The notes below the pieces were generated by a model. The model worked only from the letters and a program-made list of their open reading frames with translations, was not told where the DNA came from and made no database searches. DNA of 64,000 nt from Ceraceosorus guamensis (Eukaryota; Basidiomycota; Exobasidiomycetes; Ceraceosorales; Ceraceosoraceae): NCBI RefSeq assembly GCF_003144195.1, contig NW_020290003.1, positions 1 through 64,000 of the forward strand, read 5' to 3'. The position numbers and the translations under genes were made by a program. Shown in pieces: positions 13,101 to 27,900 of the stretch. The number at the start of each line of letters is the position of its first letter. Position 1 is the first letter of the stretch.

Positions 13101-13552
13101 ATCAACAGGGAGATGTGGATGTGGATGCGGATGTGGACATGGACATGGACGACGCGGAACCTGTTCGACGTCCTGCGCCTATGCGTATGCCCGGCACCGA
13201 GAGCAGCAGCAGAGGCGCATCGGGCATCTACGCGGACGCAGATGCGCACGACGACGAGTCTGAAGAGGAAGAGGCGCTCTCATTGCAAGATCAAGAACTT
13301 TTAGAAAAGTTGCTAGGTCGATTAGAAACTTTTGGACCCGTTGGACCCGCATCCAACCTATTGGACAGGCGTGCAGAGGAGCAAGCTGGCGCCGCCAGCG
13401 CCAGCACCAGCGCCACCGCCACGTTGGATAATGCGCAGAGGGCGAGGATGCTGCAGGAGATGATGAGCAGTTTGGAAGCGCAGGGCGCGGCTGCTGGACC
13501 GGTTGGAAATTTGGCGAGAAGATTAGGCGCTACTTTGCCTCGCGGGAGGTAG
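10195..13552 (+). CDS. SGT1/ecdysoneless (ECD) family protein, 3 exons
   Basis: Exons 10195-11523, 11640-11821 and 11932-13552 join in frame to 1043 residues. Family members act in transcription and in pre-mRNA splicing or cell-cycle control; they are not the Skp1-associated Sgt1. The N-terminal half shows the family core: a GFIYPPHSFS start block, a WLVVHLLRRWT helix, and the LPHWVDPANASGRCWLYSG segment followed by HLIPP. Further on comes YPPKIWGEG. The C-terminal third is strongly acidic and disordered, with Asp/Glu runs encoded near 12230-12280, then DLTPDEEVLVEAQEVWG. It is longer than most homologues because of low-complexity inserts. The start is the first ATG after the CT/CA tract and lies just before conserved sequence. 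Confidence 0.9.
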
Positions 13553-13614
13553 AAAAGCGTTTCCCAGCTTGCTTGAGAATGTTTCGCGCACCACCTTGCC
13601 GCACTGCAAGTGAG

Positions 13615-13615
<1 letters not shown>

Positions 13616-13654
<39 letters not shown>
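13616..13654. repeat. poly-C run, 39 bases
   Basis: 39 uninterrupted C lie 64 bases after the SGT1 stop codon, probably within or just beyond the 3' UTR. Such runs are prone to replication slippage and sequencing error, so the true length is uncertain. Confidence 0.9.
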
Positions 13655-14219
13655 TTCTTTCAGCTACGCATACGCCCAATTTGGGATGATTTGGCGCTTC
13701 GACGACGTGCTCACGAGCAAGCTCTTGCCAAACAATCTATCACACCTTGATTTGCTGCCCCTTTACAAAATCCTGTACTTGTTTCCCAAACGCAATCGCC
13801 CATGACTCGAACTCTACATGGTCGACGGACAGCGAGCGCCCACTACGCTTGACTCTTGACTGCGTGAAGCGCTACGTACAGTAGTAGTGTCCTACCAGAA
13901 ACCTGGACGTGAGTTACGCACAGGTGCGCATGCAGGCAGGAAAGTGCCTGTCGAGGTCCACGCGCGCGGGTGCAGCAGCACTGCGGCTTGCCAAGCATCT
14001 TGCGCTGGGCTCGGCGTCTTTGTCTCGCGCGCGCGCGCGCTTGCTTTTGCAGACGTGTACGGACGGACGCTGCTGGGCTCGGGCAAACCAGTGTTGAGTG
14101 CTGTATAGGCCCATGCATGCATGGAGGCCGAGCAATGCATAAGCCACCGATGTCACATCCGTCATCCGTCGTGGCGCGGCTTCTTGATTCACGATTGATT
14201 CGTCCTTTGCACGCGCGCC

Positions 14220-14246
14220 GGGGGGGGGGGGGGGGGGGGGGGGGGG
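14220..14246. repeat. poly-G run, 27 bases
   Basis: 27 uninterrupted G lie 565 bases downstream of the C39 run on the same strand, so the two are complementary. The run can also form a G-quadruplex on this strand. Confidence 0.9.
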
Positions 14247-15032
14247 CGGAACATGTGGACTCTATGCCTGCATGGAAATCTTGCAAGAATCAAATCACAA
14301 TCGTGAGTGTCGCAGCTAGCAAGCAAGCCACTTCTTCAAGCGGAGCGGAGCGGGGCATCATGCCCTGCTTCGTTGGCCTGCAAACGCCAAGAATGAACAG
14401 CAGACCTATACTCACGAGAGGTCCTCTGGGGCATGATGAGCGCTGCCGCCGCCCGCTGCCGACCCCGCGGCGATAAAGACACGAGAAAGTGATTGTAAGG
14501 TCGAGCAGCAGCAGTAGTAGTGGCAGTAGTAGTAGTGGACTATGCTCCTTTAACATTTCATCTATCGGGAGAAAGGGCAGCGCCGGTGCGTGCAAGTCGC
14601 CTGATGAGTCGCCAGTCGTGAATGCGCGTGTTTGGTGGACCACAACGATGCCAAGAAAAACTTGATAATGTCGTCGTTCGCGGTGTGAGGCAGCGCGATA
14701 GGGGGGGCCCCCTCCCGATCATAGAGACGCCCAGAGCTCGAGCAGGGCGGGGCTTGACGAAAGTGTGCTACACTTATCTTTGGACAAGCTTCAAGGAACA
14801 CGAGTATGGATGATAGCGAGTTGGGATACGCACGCACGAAAGAGAAGCGTGTCACGATACGCTGAAAGGGGGGATGGGCAGGCTCCGAATATCTGGCGCT
14901 TCTCATTTAAGTCGGGTCAGCTATTGTTCGACGCAAGAGACACTCCCCCTTTCCCAACCCCTAATCACAGTCAAGTAGCTTCCCTCCAATCACAGATCCC
15001 TCAGCCAAATCGATCGCACACGCGCCCGCACC

Positions 15033-16520
15033 ATGGACATGTCCAAAGACGACGTGGAAAAGCAGAATCATGGAGCGATGGTGCAGGAGTCGGTGGAACC
15101 TTACGAAGGTCCGACCCCTGTCGACGCAACCTCCTCCACCTCTTCATCCGGTGTCGTCGAAGCAGCAGCAGCGACGACGTCGAGAGAGAAGGGCACAATC
15201 TTATCGGAGAGCAAGAATTTGGGTCGATATCACACCGCACTCATCCTCTTCACCAACCAAGTAGGATTGGGCATCTTGTCCCTACCTCGCGCTTGTCAGA
15301 TCCTAGGCATCGTGCCAGGCGTGATAGCCATCATAGGTATCGGACTCTTATCGACCTACACCGCCTACGTGCTCTTGCAGTACTGGCGTCGATATCCCCA
15401 CGCGCTCAACATGGTCGATTTCGCGCGCATCTTGGGCGGAAGACCCCTGGAGATCGTCGTGGGCATCAGCTTTGTGCTCAATCTGGTGCTGACCTGCGCA
15501 AGCTCCTCCGTCACCATCTCTACCGCGCTCAATAGCATCAGCGAGAATGCGCTCTGCACGGCGGGATTCGTGGGATTCGCAGCTTTGGCTTCCTTCATCC
15601 TTTCCCTGCCCCGGACGTTCAAATTCGTGGCGCATGTGGGCGTGCCGAGCACGATAAGCATCATTGCAGCCGTGCTGATCGTCATGATTTCGCTCGGAGT
15701 GGCCGACGAGGCTCAACTAGGAAGGCCTGCGCAATCGGAAGCAGTTCGAATCGAAGTGATCGGTCGACCAGATTTCAGTCAAGGCTTATCCGCATGTCTG
15801 AACATAGCCTACGCGTACGCCGGCAATTCCGGCTTCGTGAGCGTCATGGCAGAGATGCGGGATGCTTCGCACGACTTTGTCCCTGCGCTCGTTTGGCTTC
15901 AAGCCGCAGCTATCACGCTCTACGTCGTCACGGCCATCGTGGTGTACGCGTTAGCAGGTCAATACACGACCTCGCCAGCGCTAGGTGCAGCACCGCCAAC
16001 CATCGCAAAGATCGCCTACGGAATAGCTCTTCCATGTCTGCTGGGTACAGCCCTCGTCTTTGGTCACACCGCCATCAAATACCTCTACATCGTCTCTCTA
16101 AAACTCTTTGGCGCTCAAAATCAAGCTACGCGCAACACAAAGACTTCTTGGACTTGTTGGATATCCTGCGCACTCCTCTTTTGGACCGCCGCTTTCCTCA
16201 TCGCCAATGCCGTCCCCATCTTCGATAGCATCCTCGACATTTCGTCCGCCACCTTTATAGCCTGGTTCACCTTCGGCATCAGCGGCGTATTCTGGTTTCA
16301 CCTAAATTGGCATCCAGACGCCCAAACGGGCGTACGACCATTCAACAAGGATTGGAAGAAGAAGACTTTGGCATTGGTAAACGTTGCGATCATTGTGATT
16401 GCGCTCTTCATGAACAGCGCGGGACTGTACGTCGCCATAACTAGACTTTTGGACATCTTTAGGGACGATGCCAACGCTATCAGCGCGCCTTTTACCTGCG
16501 CCGATAATAGCGTCTTTTGA
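15033..16520 (+). CDS. amino-acid transporter, AAAP/AVT family, single exon
   Basis: One uninterrupted frame of 495 residues. The first 60 residues are hydrophilic and probably cytosolic. About eleven hydrophobic segments follow, opening with NQVGLGILSLPRACQILG, which matches the first helix of the auxin/amino-acid permease (Aa_trans) fold, including its glycine-rich unwound stretch. Length and layout fit fungal vacuolar or plasma-membrane neutral/aromatic amino-acid transporters; substrate and membrane cannot be told from sequence. ATG 15033 heads MDMSKDDVEKQ; a second in-frame ATG at 15039 would remove two residues. It is the only long intron-free gene in the first 30 kb. Confidence 0.88.
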   Translation: MDMSKDDVEKQNHGAMVQESVEPYEGPTPVDATSSTSSSGVVEAAAATTSREKGTILSESKNLGRYHTALILFTNQVGLGILSLPRACQILGIVPGVIAIIGIGLLSTYTAYVLLQYWRRYPHALNMVDFARILGGRPLEIVVGISFVLNLVLTCASSSVTISTALNSISENALCTAGFVGFAALASFILSLPRTFKFVAHVGVPSTISIIAAVLIVMISLGVADEAQLGRPAQSEAVRIEVIGRPDFSQGLSACLNIAYAYAGNSGFVSVMAEMRDASHDFVPALVWLQAAAITLYVVTAIVVYALAGQYTTSPALGAAPPTIAKIAYGIALPCLLGTALVFGHTAIKYLYIVSLKLFGAQNQATRNTKTSWTCWISCALLFWTAAFLIANAVPIFDSILDISSATFIAWFTFGISGVFWFHLNWHPDAQTGVRPFNKDWKKKTLALVNVAIIVIALFMNSAGLYVAITRLLDIFRDDANAISAPFTCADNSVF

Positions 16521-16805
16521 TGCACTCCCTGCTTTCACTGCCCCTCCTTATCGTCTGTACCGTCTCGTGGAAATGCATCTATGCGAATCGAGAAGCGGTG
16601 GCATGTTCACGTGCAAGAAAAGTAGTGCCATCGCATTCGAGGTATTGTGTGACGTCCAGCCCGCCAAAACGTAAGCAGGCGGTGAGGATAAACAAGCGCG
16701 CAAGACATTGTGCGCGTCGTGGATACCACAAGTCGACAAAAGGACCGCGCGGCCAGGCGTCTACTGCGAGCAGAGGCTGACACCTTGGCACGCAGCTATG
16801 CAAGC

Positions 16806-18527
16806 TCACCAATCCTCATCGCTTCCATCCTCCTCCGAATCATCTCCCATGTTATCCTTTCTAGCGGATAGGGCAGCAGCGAGTGCGCTGGCCAAATCGT
16901 TTGAATCTTCTGCAGGTGCCGGACTATCTTCCCTCGTCGTCGTCATCGCTGCTGCCGCACCCGCACCCGCACCCGCAATCCCAGCAGCTCCCACAACGCT
17001 GCCCACCCCCAAACCGCTGCCGCCGCCGCCGGATCTTTCCGCAGGTCCAGAAGTCTTGCGCAGGTTCGCCACGCTCTTGCCTTGGATGGAAGCCAGCAGG
17101 TCTGATCTGCCCGATTGGGGAGCGGGGAGATTTGCGGGGGCAGCGGGCGCATTGTTGCTGCTGCCGGGTGGGAGAGGCGGAGGAGGAGGCGGTGGTGGCG
17201 CGCCGGCTGATCGGGAAGGACCTGATGAAGGTGGGGGTGGTGGCGGGGGAGGAGGAGCAGCTGTCGAGCCGCCCGAACGAGCTGGCGGAGGTGGCGGAGG
17301 CGGTGGAGCAGAGGCTGCTGCTGAGCTTCTTACGGGAGGAGGTGGAGGTGGTGGTGCGGAAGCAGAGGGAGCTGCTACTCTCGTGCTCGTCCGCGGCGCT
17401 GGAGGAGGAGGCGGAGGTTGTTTGCGGGCAGAAGTGGGAGCTCTACTGGGAGCGGGTGGAGCGACCTTCTTCTTGGTGCTGGACAGCGCTGATGGTGTCC
17501 CTTTGGAGGCTGTAGCAGCAGCGCCTCTCCTATTGGCGACGAAGTCCTTGATGAATCCTTCGTTACCTTCAATATCTGCTCTCGAAACGCCCATTCCTGC
17601 CAATTGCTCCAACAATTTGCCCCACGTCGGATCGACATTGTTGCTGCTGAAACCCTTTTCGCTAGAGAAACCCATGTGAGCTACGTGTTTGAAGTCCGAA
17701 GGCGCCGAGATCATCGACTTGTCCAGCTTGCCCGTGCCCGCGCTGGATGAAGCAGCGCCCTTTTTGGATTTCTTGCCTGCGCTCGACGATTTGTTGCTGC
17801 TGGACGATTTGAGGGAGGAGGCGCCGGCCGACTTGGCTGGAGAGTGGCGCCAAGCAAGACAGCAGTCAGCCGAACGGTCATGGAGAGGGGATCGCATGCT
17901 TGGAGCGGGAGCACACTCACCATACTTGTGCCTATTTTGAATCTTTTTGTACACCTCCCCTGCCTCTCCCTCATCAGCAAAGCTGAAGCCAATCAAGAAA
18001 TCCTGCGCAGCCACAGCCACAAGAGAAGGCTGCGATGTGAGCAAGCGGGGATGGGATGGCCGAGCAGAGCACAACCTGCCCCTTCGCACTCGCACTCGCA
18101 CTCACATCGCCAGGAAAAGAGTGGAAAAAGGCTCGATCTTGATGATAAGACAAGGGTTCGTACAGTTCGTGCGTCCACAACACTCCTCTTGTGCCCTACG
18201 CGGGGGGGTTGAATGCGCAAACACACGCATGATCAGCATCTCGCTTCATCTGCCACACCCACACCCACACCCACACCCACACCCGCACCCACACCCGCAC
18301 CCCCACCCCCCACTCACCTTTAAATCGATCAGCTTCCAAGCGCATCCGCCCCTGCTCTTGTCCACCACCAACGCCAGCGCACCCTCAAGACCTGCATAGG
18401 TCCAACTGGAAGGATGGGGATGCGCGACGTAGATGCGAGCTTGCGTAGCTGTCAAGATTCGAAAGGAGGAGGAAGGCAGGGTGGATTTGATGAGGGATTT
18501 GTGCGTAGAGGTGATCGTCGATGGCAT
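16806..18527 (-). CDS. LAS17: WASP homologue (Las17/Bee1), 4 exons
   Basis: Activator of the Arp2/3 complex for actin assembly at endocytic patches. Exons 18527-18318, 18195-18106, 18029-17921 and 17836-16806 join in frame to 479 residues. Residues 1-135 form a WH1/EVH1 domain, with ARIYVAHPHP, GVLWTHELYEPLSYHQDRAF, FFHSFPGD and IGFSFADEGEA. A CRIB/GBD-like segment (about 179-235) contains ISAPSDFKHVAHMGF. The central region has at least six blocks of 7-9 consecutive prolines, likely SH3 and profilin sites. A WH2 motif at about 385, RSDLLASIQGKSVANLRKT, binds actin monomer. The C-terminus DDSEEDGSDEDW is the acidic Arp2/3 tail with its penultimate-region Trp. All domains appear intact. Confidence 0.95.
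18247..18308. repeat. CCCACA hexamer array in WASP intron 1
   Basis: About ten copies of CCCACA/CCCGCA lie next to the donor of the first WASP intron. On the transcribed strand it reads as TGTGGG repeats, so it is purine-rich and G-quadruplex-prone immediately after the 5' splice site. Confidence 0.85.
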
Positions 18528-19434
18528 CTTTGCGCCGCGTTGCGTTGCGTTGCGTTGCGTTGCCCTCGCCCTCGCCCTCGCCCTCGCCCTCGCCTTGCGT
18601 TCGTATGCCGGGTGATTTGCTTGCTTGCTTGCTTGCTTGCTTGATGATGCGCCACCCTCGTCTCGCATCAATCGTGAATGGTGAAAGTGAACGCGGTGAT
18701 GAGGGAGAATTGAATGTTGCACCCAAACTCGCGCGCGCAACGCTGGATGCATGGGGTTTCCATTCACATTTCACATTTCCCGACGCAACGCGCGGTGTGC
18801 TGCTGCTGCTGCTGCTGCTGCTGCGCGCGTTCGCAGCACGCAGCACATGACATGTTGGCCTGACGCTCCTTCGCTGCTGCTGTCGCTGCATGCTGTTGCT
18901 GCGTGTACCGGTATAGCTATGGCTGCCTGCATGGAACTGCGCTGCTGCGCGGCACCATGAACACGCGGTTGCGGTTGCGGTTGCGTGGGCGCGGGCGCGG
19001 CCGCGGGCGCGTGACGGCGGTGCATGCGCGGCATCACTCACGACTCTGCGACTCGATCGCGAACATGCACAGCCACGCGAGCTTCCTCTCACTCGGTACT
19101 CGGTGCCGTGGACTCTCATCAAGCTCTCTCCATCCATTCACATTCACATTCACATTCACATTCGAACGATGGGGCCCGGGCCCCCCGTCGTAAGCTGCGT
19201 CTCACACCCACCCCTCCATCACATCACGAGCAAAAAGCGTGCCTCCGCCCCTTCGCACACGTTCCGAACAATCGAGCCGAGCCGGCAATATGCCTAATCA
19301 TACCCCCCCCCCCCCCCCGCACACGAGCCAGCCAGTCACAAGTCACACAAGCTCCAGCAAGGGCCGTGCATAGCTCCATCCATGCGGCACGAGGCGCAAA
19401 AAGGTAACGCCCATCCGAGCCAGCACTCTCCCGT
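18528..19434. other. spacer with many short tandem repeats
   Basis: Lies between the WASP start and the tryptophanyl-tRNA synthetase stop. It holds GTTGC copies and CCCTCG copies (about 18540-18595), a GCTT block (18617-18642), CTG repeats (about 18800-18822), GGTTGC and GGGCGC repeats (18967-19010), ATTCAC copies (about 19135-19162) and a C16 run (19303-19318). No coding gene is supported. Confidence 0.75.
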
Positions 19435-21226
19435 CTAAAAGCCGACCATCTCCCTCACCTCCCTCATCGTCCTCTCCGCCCTCTCTCTCGCTCTTGCAGC
19501 TCCGTCCCTAGCCACCTTCTCCAAGTAAGCCTTGTCCCCCTTGATCCTCTTGATTTCCTTTTGCACCCCTTCCAACTTTGCCAGCACCACATCTCCCGTC
19601 ACGCTCTTCAACATGCCGCTCCCTCCTCCCCTCTCATTCACCAATTCAGCCCAGCCATGCGCATCCCTGCTCTCGTCCAACGCCGCACAGATGCGCAAAA
19701 GGTTGGAAACGCCTCGTCGAGCTTCCGGATCAAATGAGATGCGCCTCTCGGAATCCGTCACTGCTCCCTTTAATTTCTTGCGAATCGCCTCTGGCTCGTC
19801 CGTCAGCAAGATGCGCGAATTGATATCCGTCGATGATTTGGACATTTTCTGCGTCGCGTCTCGAAGCGACAAGACGCGCTTCGTCGGTGCTGGTGGGGTC
19901 CACGATGCGGTGGTGGCGATGGAATGAGCAGATGCACCGAGTCGATCCAACAACAATACGGACTCGCCCGCACGACTCACTGATGAGATGTGCTGGTGGC
20001 GCAAAATACCTCTGTCCAGTCGCATGGTGCCTATTGAACGTTTCCGCTAGATCTCTGGCCAGCTCCAAATGCTGCACCTGATCCTCTCCCACCGGCACGT
20101 GCGTCGCTCTGTAAACGTGTGCGGTGCGGTGCGAGTGAGTTTCTTTGGGCACTTGAACACATCCGCAACGTCATTGAGCGCGTGCTCACTTGTAGAGCAA
20201 GATATCGGCAGCTTGCAAGACGGGATAAGAGAAGAGTCCCAAGTTGAGGGAAGAAGCTTCGCTGGAAGTGATGGTCGCCTCTCCACTTTCTGAAGCACTC
20301 TGAAGAGCAGCCAATTTGCCCTGCACCGAGAGATTAGCCCCTCAGCAACGCCAAGGAGAAAATCGTAAGAGAGCAGACGCGGCGATCGACCCAGCTCACC
20401 TTCCACGTGGTCATCCTATTCAACTTTCCCATGGACGTGCAGCACGCCAATATCCAGGCCAATTCGAGATGTTGCGGCATCTGCGCGAATGGCGGGGGGC
20501 GTGCGCACTCTCAGCACCCGCGCTTTGCTCGAATGGACCCGACTCCCTCCAGTGGCGCCCACTCACATCTTCTTGGAAAAAGACGACGGTCTTGTCAGGA
20601 TGTATACCTATGGCGAGGATAGCAGCCAACATGTCCCACTTTTCTTGTCGGAGTTGAGCAGCCTTTTGAGGGACTGTAAGGGCATGCAGCCCTACGATGG
20701 ACAGGTACATTTCGTCTTGTGCCCTCTGCGAATCTTGCAGCTTTACCCAGTTTTGTAGCGCGCCGAGGTAGTTGCCCAGCTGAGTGATTGCGAGGGCATG
20801 CCGGTGGAGCACGTGCGCATTGAGCGGCAGTGGTCGGGACAGACAGAGGATAGGATGATGCGACTCACGTGAGGTACCTGCGCAGAGTGTCTAAGATGGT
20901 CAGACGTGTCTGTTGAGTCTCTTTTGAGTTCGCACAGGCCAGGGCTGCGCTGCGCTATGCCCTCCACTCACTCCAGTTGGCTGAATGCCGCTAAAGATGA
21001 CTCTCTTGCTCGGCGCGATTTCTGCAGGTGCAAGTGGTGCGCGAGGAAGGTGCGATGTGCTGATGCTTCTTGTATGGTGCCAAGCTGGTGAAGCATTCGA
21101 CGAGATGCTCCGACGGACCTCTCTCCACCCAGCACTCTGGCTTCTTGGTGCGCGTGCTCGAGTGCAGAATCTACATCGCTGCTGGCTCTCTTGTGCGACA
21201 GCTGCGAGCATGCGAGGGGCATACAT
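19435..21226 (-). CDS. tryptophanyl-tRNA synthetase, mitochondrial type, 7 exons including a 9-nt exon
   Basis: Class I synthetase that charges tRNA-Trp. Exons are 21226-20972, 20877-20869, 20779-20567, 20480-20400, 20320-20190, 20108-19981 and 19889-19435, in frame to 423 residues. The N-terminus [14 protein letters not shown] is followed by an Arg/Ser-rich stretch of about 65 residues, typical of a mitochondrial presequence. The catalytic part begins [20 protein letters not shown], where PHLGN is the HIGH motif. Later come [52 protein letters not shown] and the KMSKS loop. This is the bacterial/mitochondrial architecture, not the cytosolic WRS1 form. The nine bases at 20869-20877 encode only Val-Pro-His. 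An in-frame ATG at 21307 is an alternative start. Confidence 0.93.
20869..20877 (-). other. 9-nt microexon encoding Val-Pro-His of the HIGH motif
   Basis: The preceding exon ends after a complete Gly codon with donor GTGAGTGG. An acceptor reading CTGCGCAG precedes GTACCTCAC, and donor GTGAGTCG follows directly. The next exon starts with CTG GGC AAC (Leu-Gly-Asn). Joining gives TGVPHLGNYLG, exactly the class I signature. Skipping stays in frame but deletes the catalytic His. Confidence 0.85.
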
Positions 21227-24826
<3,600 letters not shown>

Positions 24827-24890
24827 TCCTGCTCCCTCCGCTGTGCGCCCCCTCCGCCTCTGCCTCACGCACCCATTGAAGAATTTCACA

Positions 24891-24899
24891 AATAAAATT
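24891..24899 (+). terminator. candidate SEC23 polyadenylation signal
   Basis: An AATAAA hexamer lies about 65 bases after the SEC23 stop codon, in the 138-base gap between two convergent genes. The opposing gene's stop is at 24965, so the 3' UTRs probably overlap. Confidence 0.5.
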
Positions 24900-24964
24900 T
24901 GTCACATTGTCAATCCTTTTGCATTGCTTGCGAGTCCCCCGGGGAGACGCTCGGTGGATGATGA

Positions 24965-27900
24965 TTATGCTACAACGGCGAGAAAGAGATCGAGCCAGGG
25001 TGCGAGGTGAGAGGGTAAAGGTCGCTGCAAAGATCTGACATCGTACACTACAGATTTCAACTTGTTCCGAAGCGCCTCGCCCGGCACCAAAGGCGTGCCT
25101 GACAAGAATGGCGCGATGCGCTCATTGCCCGTACATATCCACTCTCGAATCGCAGCACCGGCTGCTGCTGCCCCTCCTCCTCCTCCTCCTCCTCCTTGCT
25201 CCGTCTGCGCTTTGCGCTCCGTGCTGCTGCGGCTTCGATGCGAATTCGTCGCCGCCGCCACCGCCCATCCCGCATCGCCCACGATGCGATCCGTCTCGAT
25301 CTGAGCTACGTGCCAAAGCTCCGCCGCCGCCGCAGCAGCAGCAGCAGCAGTCATCGCGTCATTTGTGCCATTGCTCGTGCTCGCTTGCCTTTCTGCGCTC
25401 TCTTCGAGCGCGATGGCCAACAGCAGAGCGGTGGAGGAGCAGACGGATTGGGAGATGTGAAGGTGCATGAGTTGTTGACTGGGCAGAGCAAAAGTGGATG
25501 CGAGAATGACGGCTGCGTGGTGAGCTGCGCGTCTCATCCTAGCTTGATCCAAATAACCCCTTCTCGGCATCATCGTCGCCGCATCCACCGTCGACGCCTT
25601 CGAGCCCAGGTCCGAGCCGATTCGTCGCTTTTGTTGCGATTGCAGCATGGCTCGAATTTCGCTCACCGCCACGCACGCTTCCAGGCAGACGGAATGCCAG
25701 CGCAGATGCACGTGCAGCGTCCCATCGACCGTGCTATTGCGAGTCTGAGCCGAGCTGAACACATCCGTAAAGGGCAGACTTGGCCAACGAGCCAGCGCTG
25801 CGTGCACTTGGTCTTGAAGCGATGTGGCCGATGAGAGGCTGGGAGATGCCCAGGGCATCGTCGGATGCGCCTTGGCAGCAGTTTCGTTTGGATGAAAAGC
25901 CTGCGTCATGCTTCGTACCCACCCTCCGTCGGAATGTTTGCGACCAAGCCAGGCAAAGTGCAGACCTTCAAGCACTGCCAGTTCCAAGAGAGCAGTGTGA
26001 CGCTTCTCAAACACTGCGAGCGTCACCTCCTCTTGGCCACTTAGCATCTCATCCACAATTTGGCCCACCTGGATGGAGTGCAGCTCACCAGACTGCAAGG
26101 AGCTCTGCTCGAACGCATTCGCCGAGGGTGCCAGTATCGCCTTGAGCCATTCCATGCTCGTCTTGGCCGCCCAGGCTTCGATGTTAAAGGTGGGCAAGAC
26201 GGCCTGCAAGAGGATATTGACGCTGCTGGCCCCCAAATCGAATGCTTCGATGCCGTTGCTGCCGTCGGGCTGAAGCGACGCGTCATAAGGTGTATTCTGC
26301 CCGTCCATGATGGCCATCACGATGGCTGTCCTCGTGGCTTGCTCCCGCTCTTGCCACGCAGCCCACGCTGCCTCTGCCGCACGCAGTGCAGAGGCTCGAG
26401 CTTCAAAGGAAGCCTTCTGATCCTGCAACACATCGTGCGCGAACCGCAATTGGTCTGGAGAGTCGAGTGCGGCGAAAATGGCCAATCTGAATGGCGCATC
26501 GAGCTGACGCCAGCCGCGTTCTCGGGAGGTGGCACCTGCAGGAGCGTGGGAGCACATTCAACATTCGTAGCTTCCACTCAACGGCTCCCGCATGCCACTC
26601 ACGCAGAGTATTATATCCGAGCCTGGCTTTTCGAAAGCCTGCAAACTTGTCGCCACTCAATTTGGCAAAGAGCTGCGCATGCAGAGCCACCACGAGCCCG
26701 TATGCGGTGGCTTGCGAGTCATCAATGAGAAAGCCAGACTGCGTCCACATGGCCAGGTAGGTAAAGTACCACAGGGACAAGCCGTATTCGCGAACGCTTG
26801 GGTCGCTATGCCAGAGCGTGCCGAGCGCCTAGAGAAGCCAGATGGGTGAGCAAAGACATCGAGCCGGTTCGCGAATGGGACACGCTTGCTGCTCACCGAG
26901 ACGATAATGTAGAGCACGGGAAACGTCTTGGCCTGCACTCCCTGCTGCATGAAAGCAGGAGGTATCACGGGAGCGAGCGTGGGCAAGCGGCTGTTCGCGA
27001 GCCTATTGGCGGAAAAGGGGCGGAAATGAGGACATTAGCGAGTACGCCTCGCTCGGCGAATCACCTTGCAAACGCACCAAAAGATCTCTTCGGCGCTAGC
27101 AGCCTGAGGCAGCCGAGGCAAGACGACTCCCTTGATGACGAGATCCCTAGTCTCGCTAGCCACCTTTTCGGCAGCGGCAGACTCGCTGCCCTGCCTGCTA
27201 TTGTGGTGCGGATCGTTGGCGCGATGCGCAGAGTGCTGAGGAATGGAAGGCGAAGAAGGGAATGGCATGCGGGACGTACCGAGACTGGATGCTGCTGCAC
27301 GAACAAAAGGGTTGCAAGAGGTCTGAAGAGAGTGCGATGCCGGAGAGGGAGCCGATGGAGGCGTGGCTGTATGCGCTGCGACGCTCGTGCCAGGCGTTGG
27401 GACAGCATGGTCGTTGAGCGACGGAGCAAACGGTTGAGCTGACTGCGCTGGGAAAATGTCGTTTGCGCCATCGAGAAAGAAGCCGCTTCCGCTGCCGGAG
27501 AAGGATGTGGCGGCGGAAGAAGCGAGGAAAGATTCGAGAATATCATCGATGGAAGGCATCATCGCTTCATTTGTGGGATCGGACATGAAGCTGGGAGAAG
27601 AGGTGGACCACGTGCTGCTGTTGAGATGAAAGGGTAGCGCGGAAGAAGCGCCTGATCCAGCCTCGGCCGCGTTTCCTAGCATAGCAGAGGCGGCAGACAT
27701 GGCTCCAACTGGTAATTGAGACTGGGCCACGCTTGCCAGCGCTGCCAAACTATTTCCAGCCACATCGCCAATGTCCTGGTCATGCAACTGAGCAGCGCGC
27801 TCCAGATCCGACCAGGGAGGGATGGCAGAGGTGTTGGTTGATGAAGAGGCAGGCGTTGCACCCAGCGCTTCACTCCACGCTTCGTTCGCTCCCACGGACT

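Larger units (their letters stand above)
13553..15032. other. intergenic spacer with very long C and G runs
   Basis: No gene is supported here; the open frames are fragmentary and low-complexity. The spacer holds 39 consecutive C (13616-13654) and 27 consecutive G (14220-14246), an alternating GC run (about 14027-14041), AGC/AGT triplets near 14503-14534, and the transporter promoter at its right end. Confidence 0.7.

Noticed and set aside
16708-17679. Gly-rich open frame on the plus strand
   Set aside because: It is the antisense of the poly-proline region of WASP; the minus strand carries all conserved domains.
18247-18308. Interstitial telomere repeat
   Set aside because: The CCCACA unit differs from the usual fungal TTAGGG/CCCTAA and lies inside a WASP intron.
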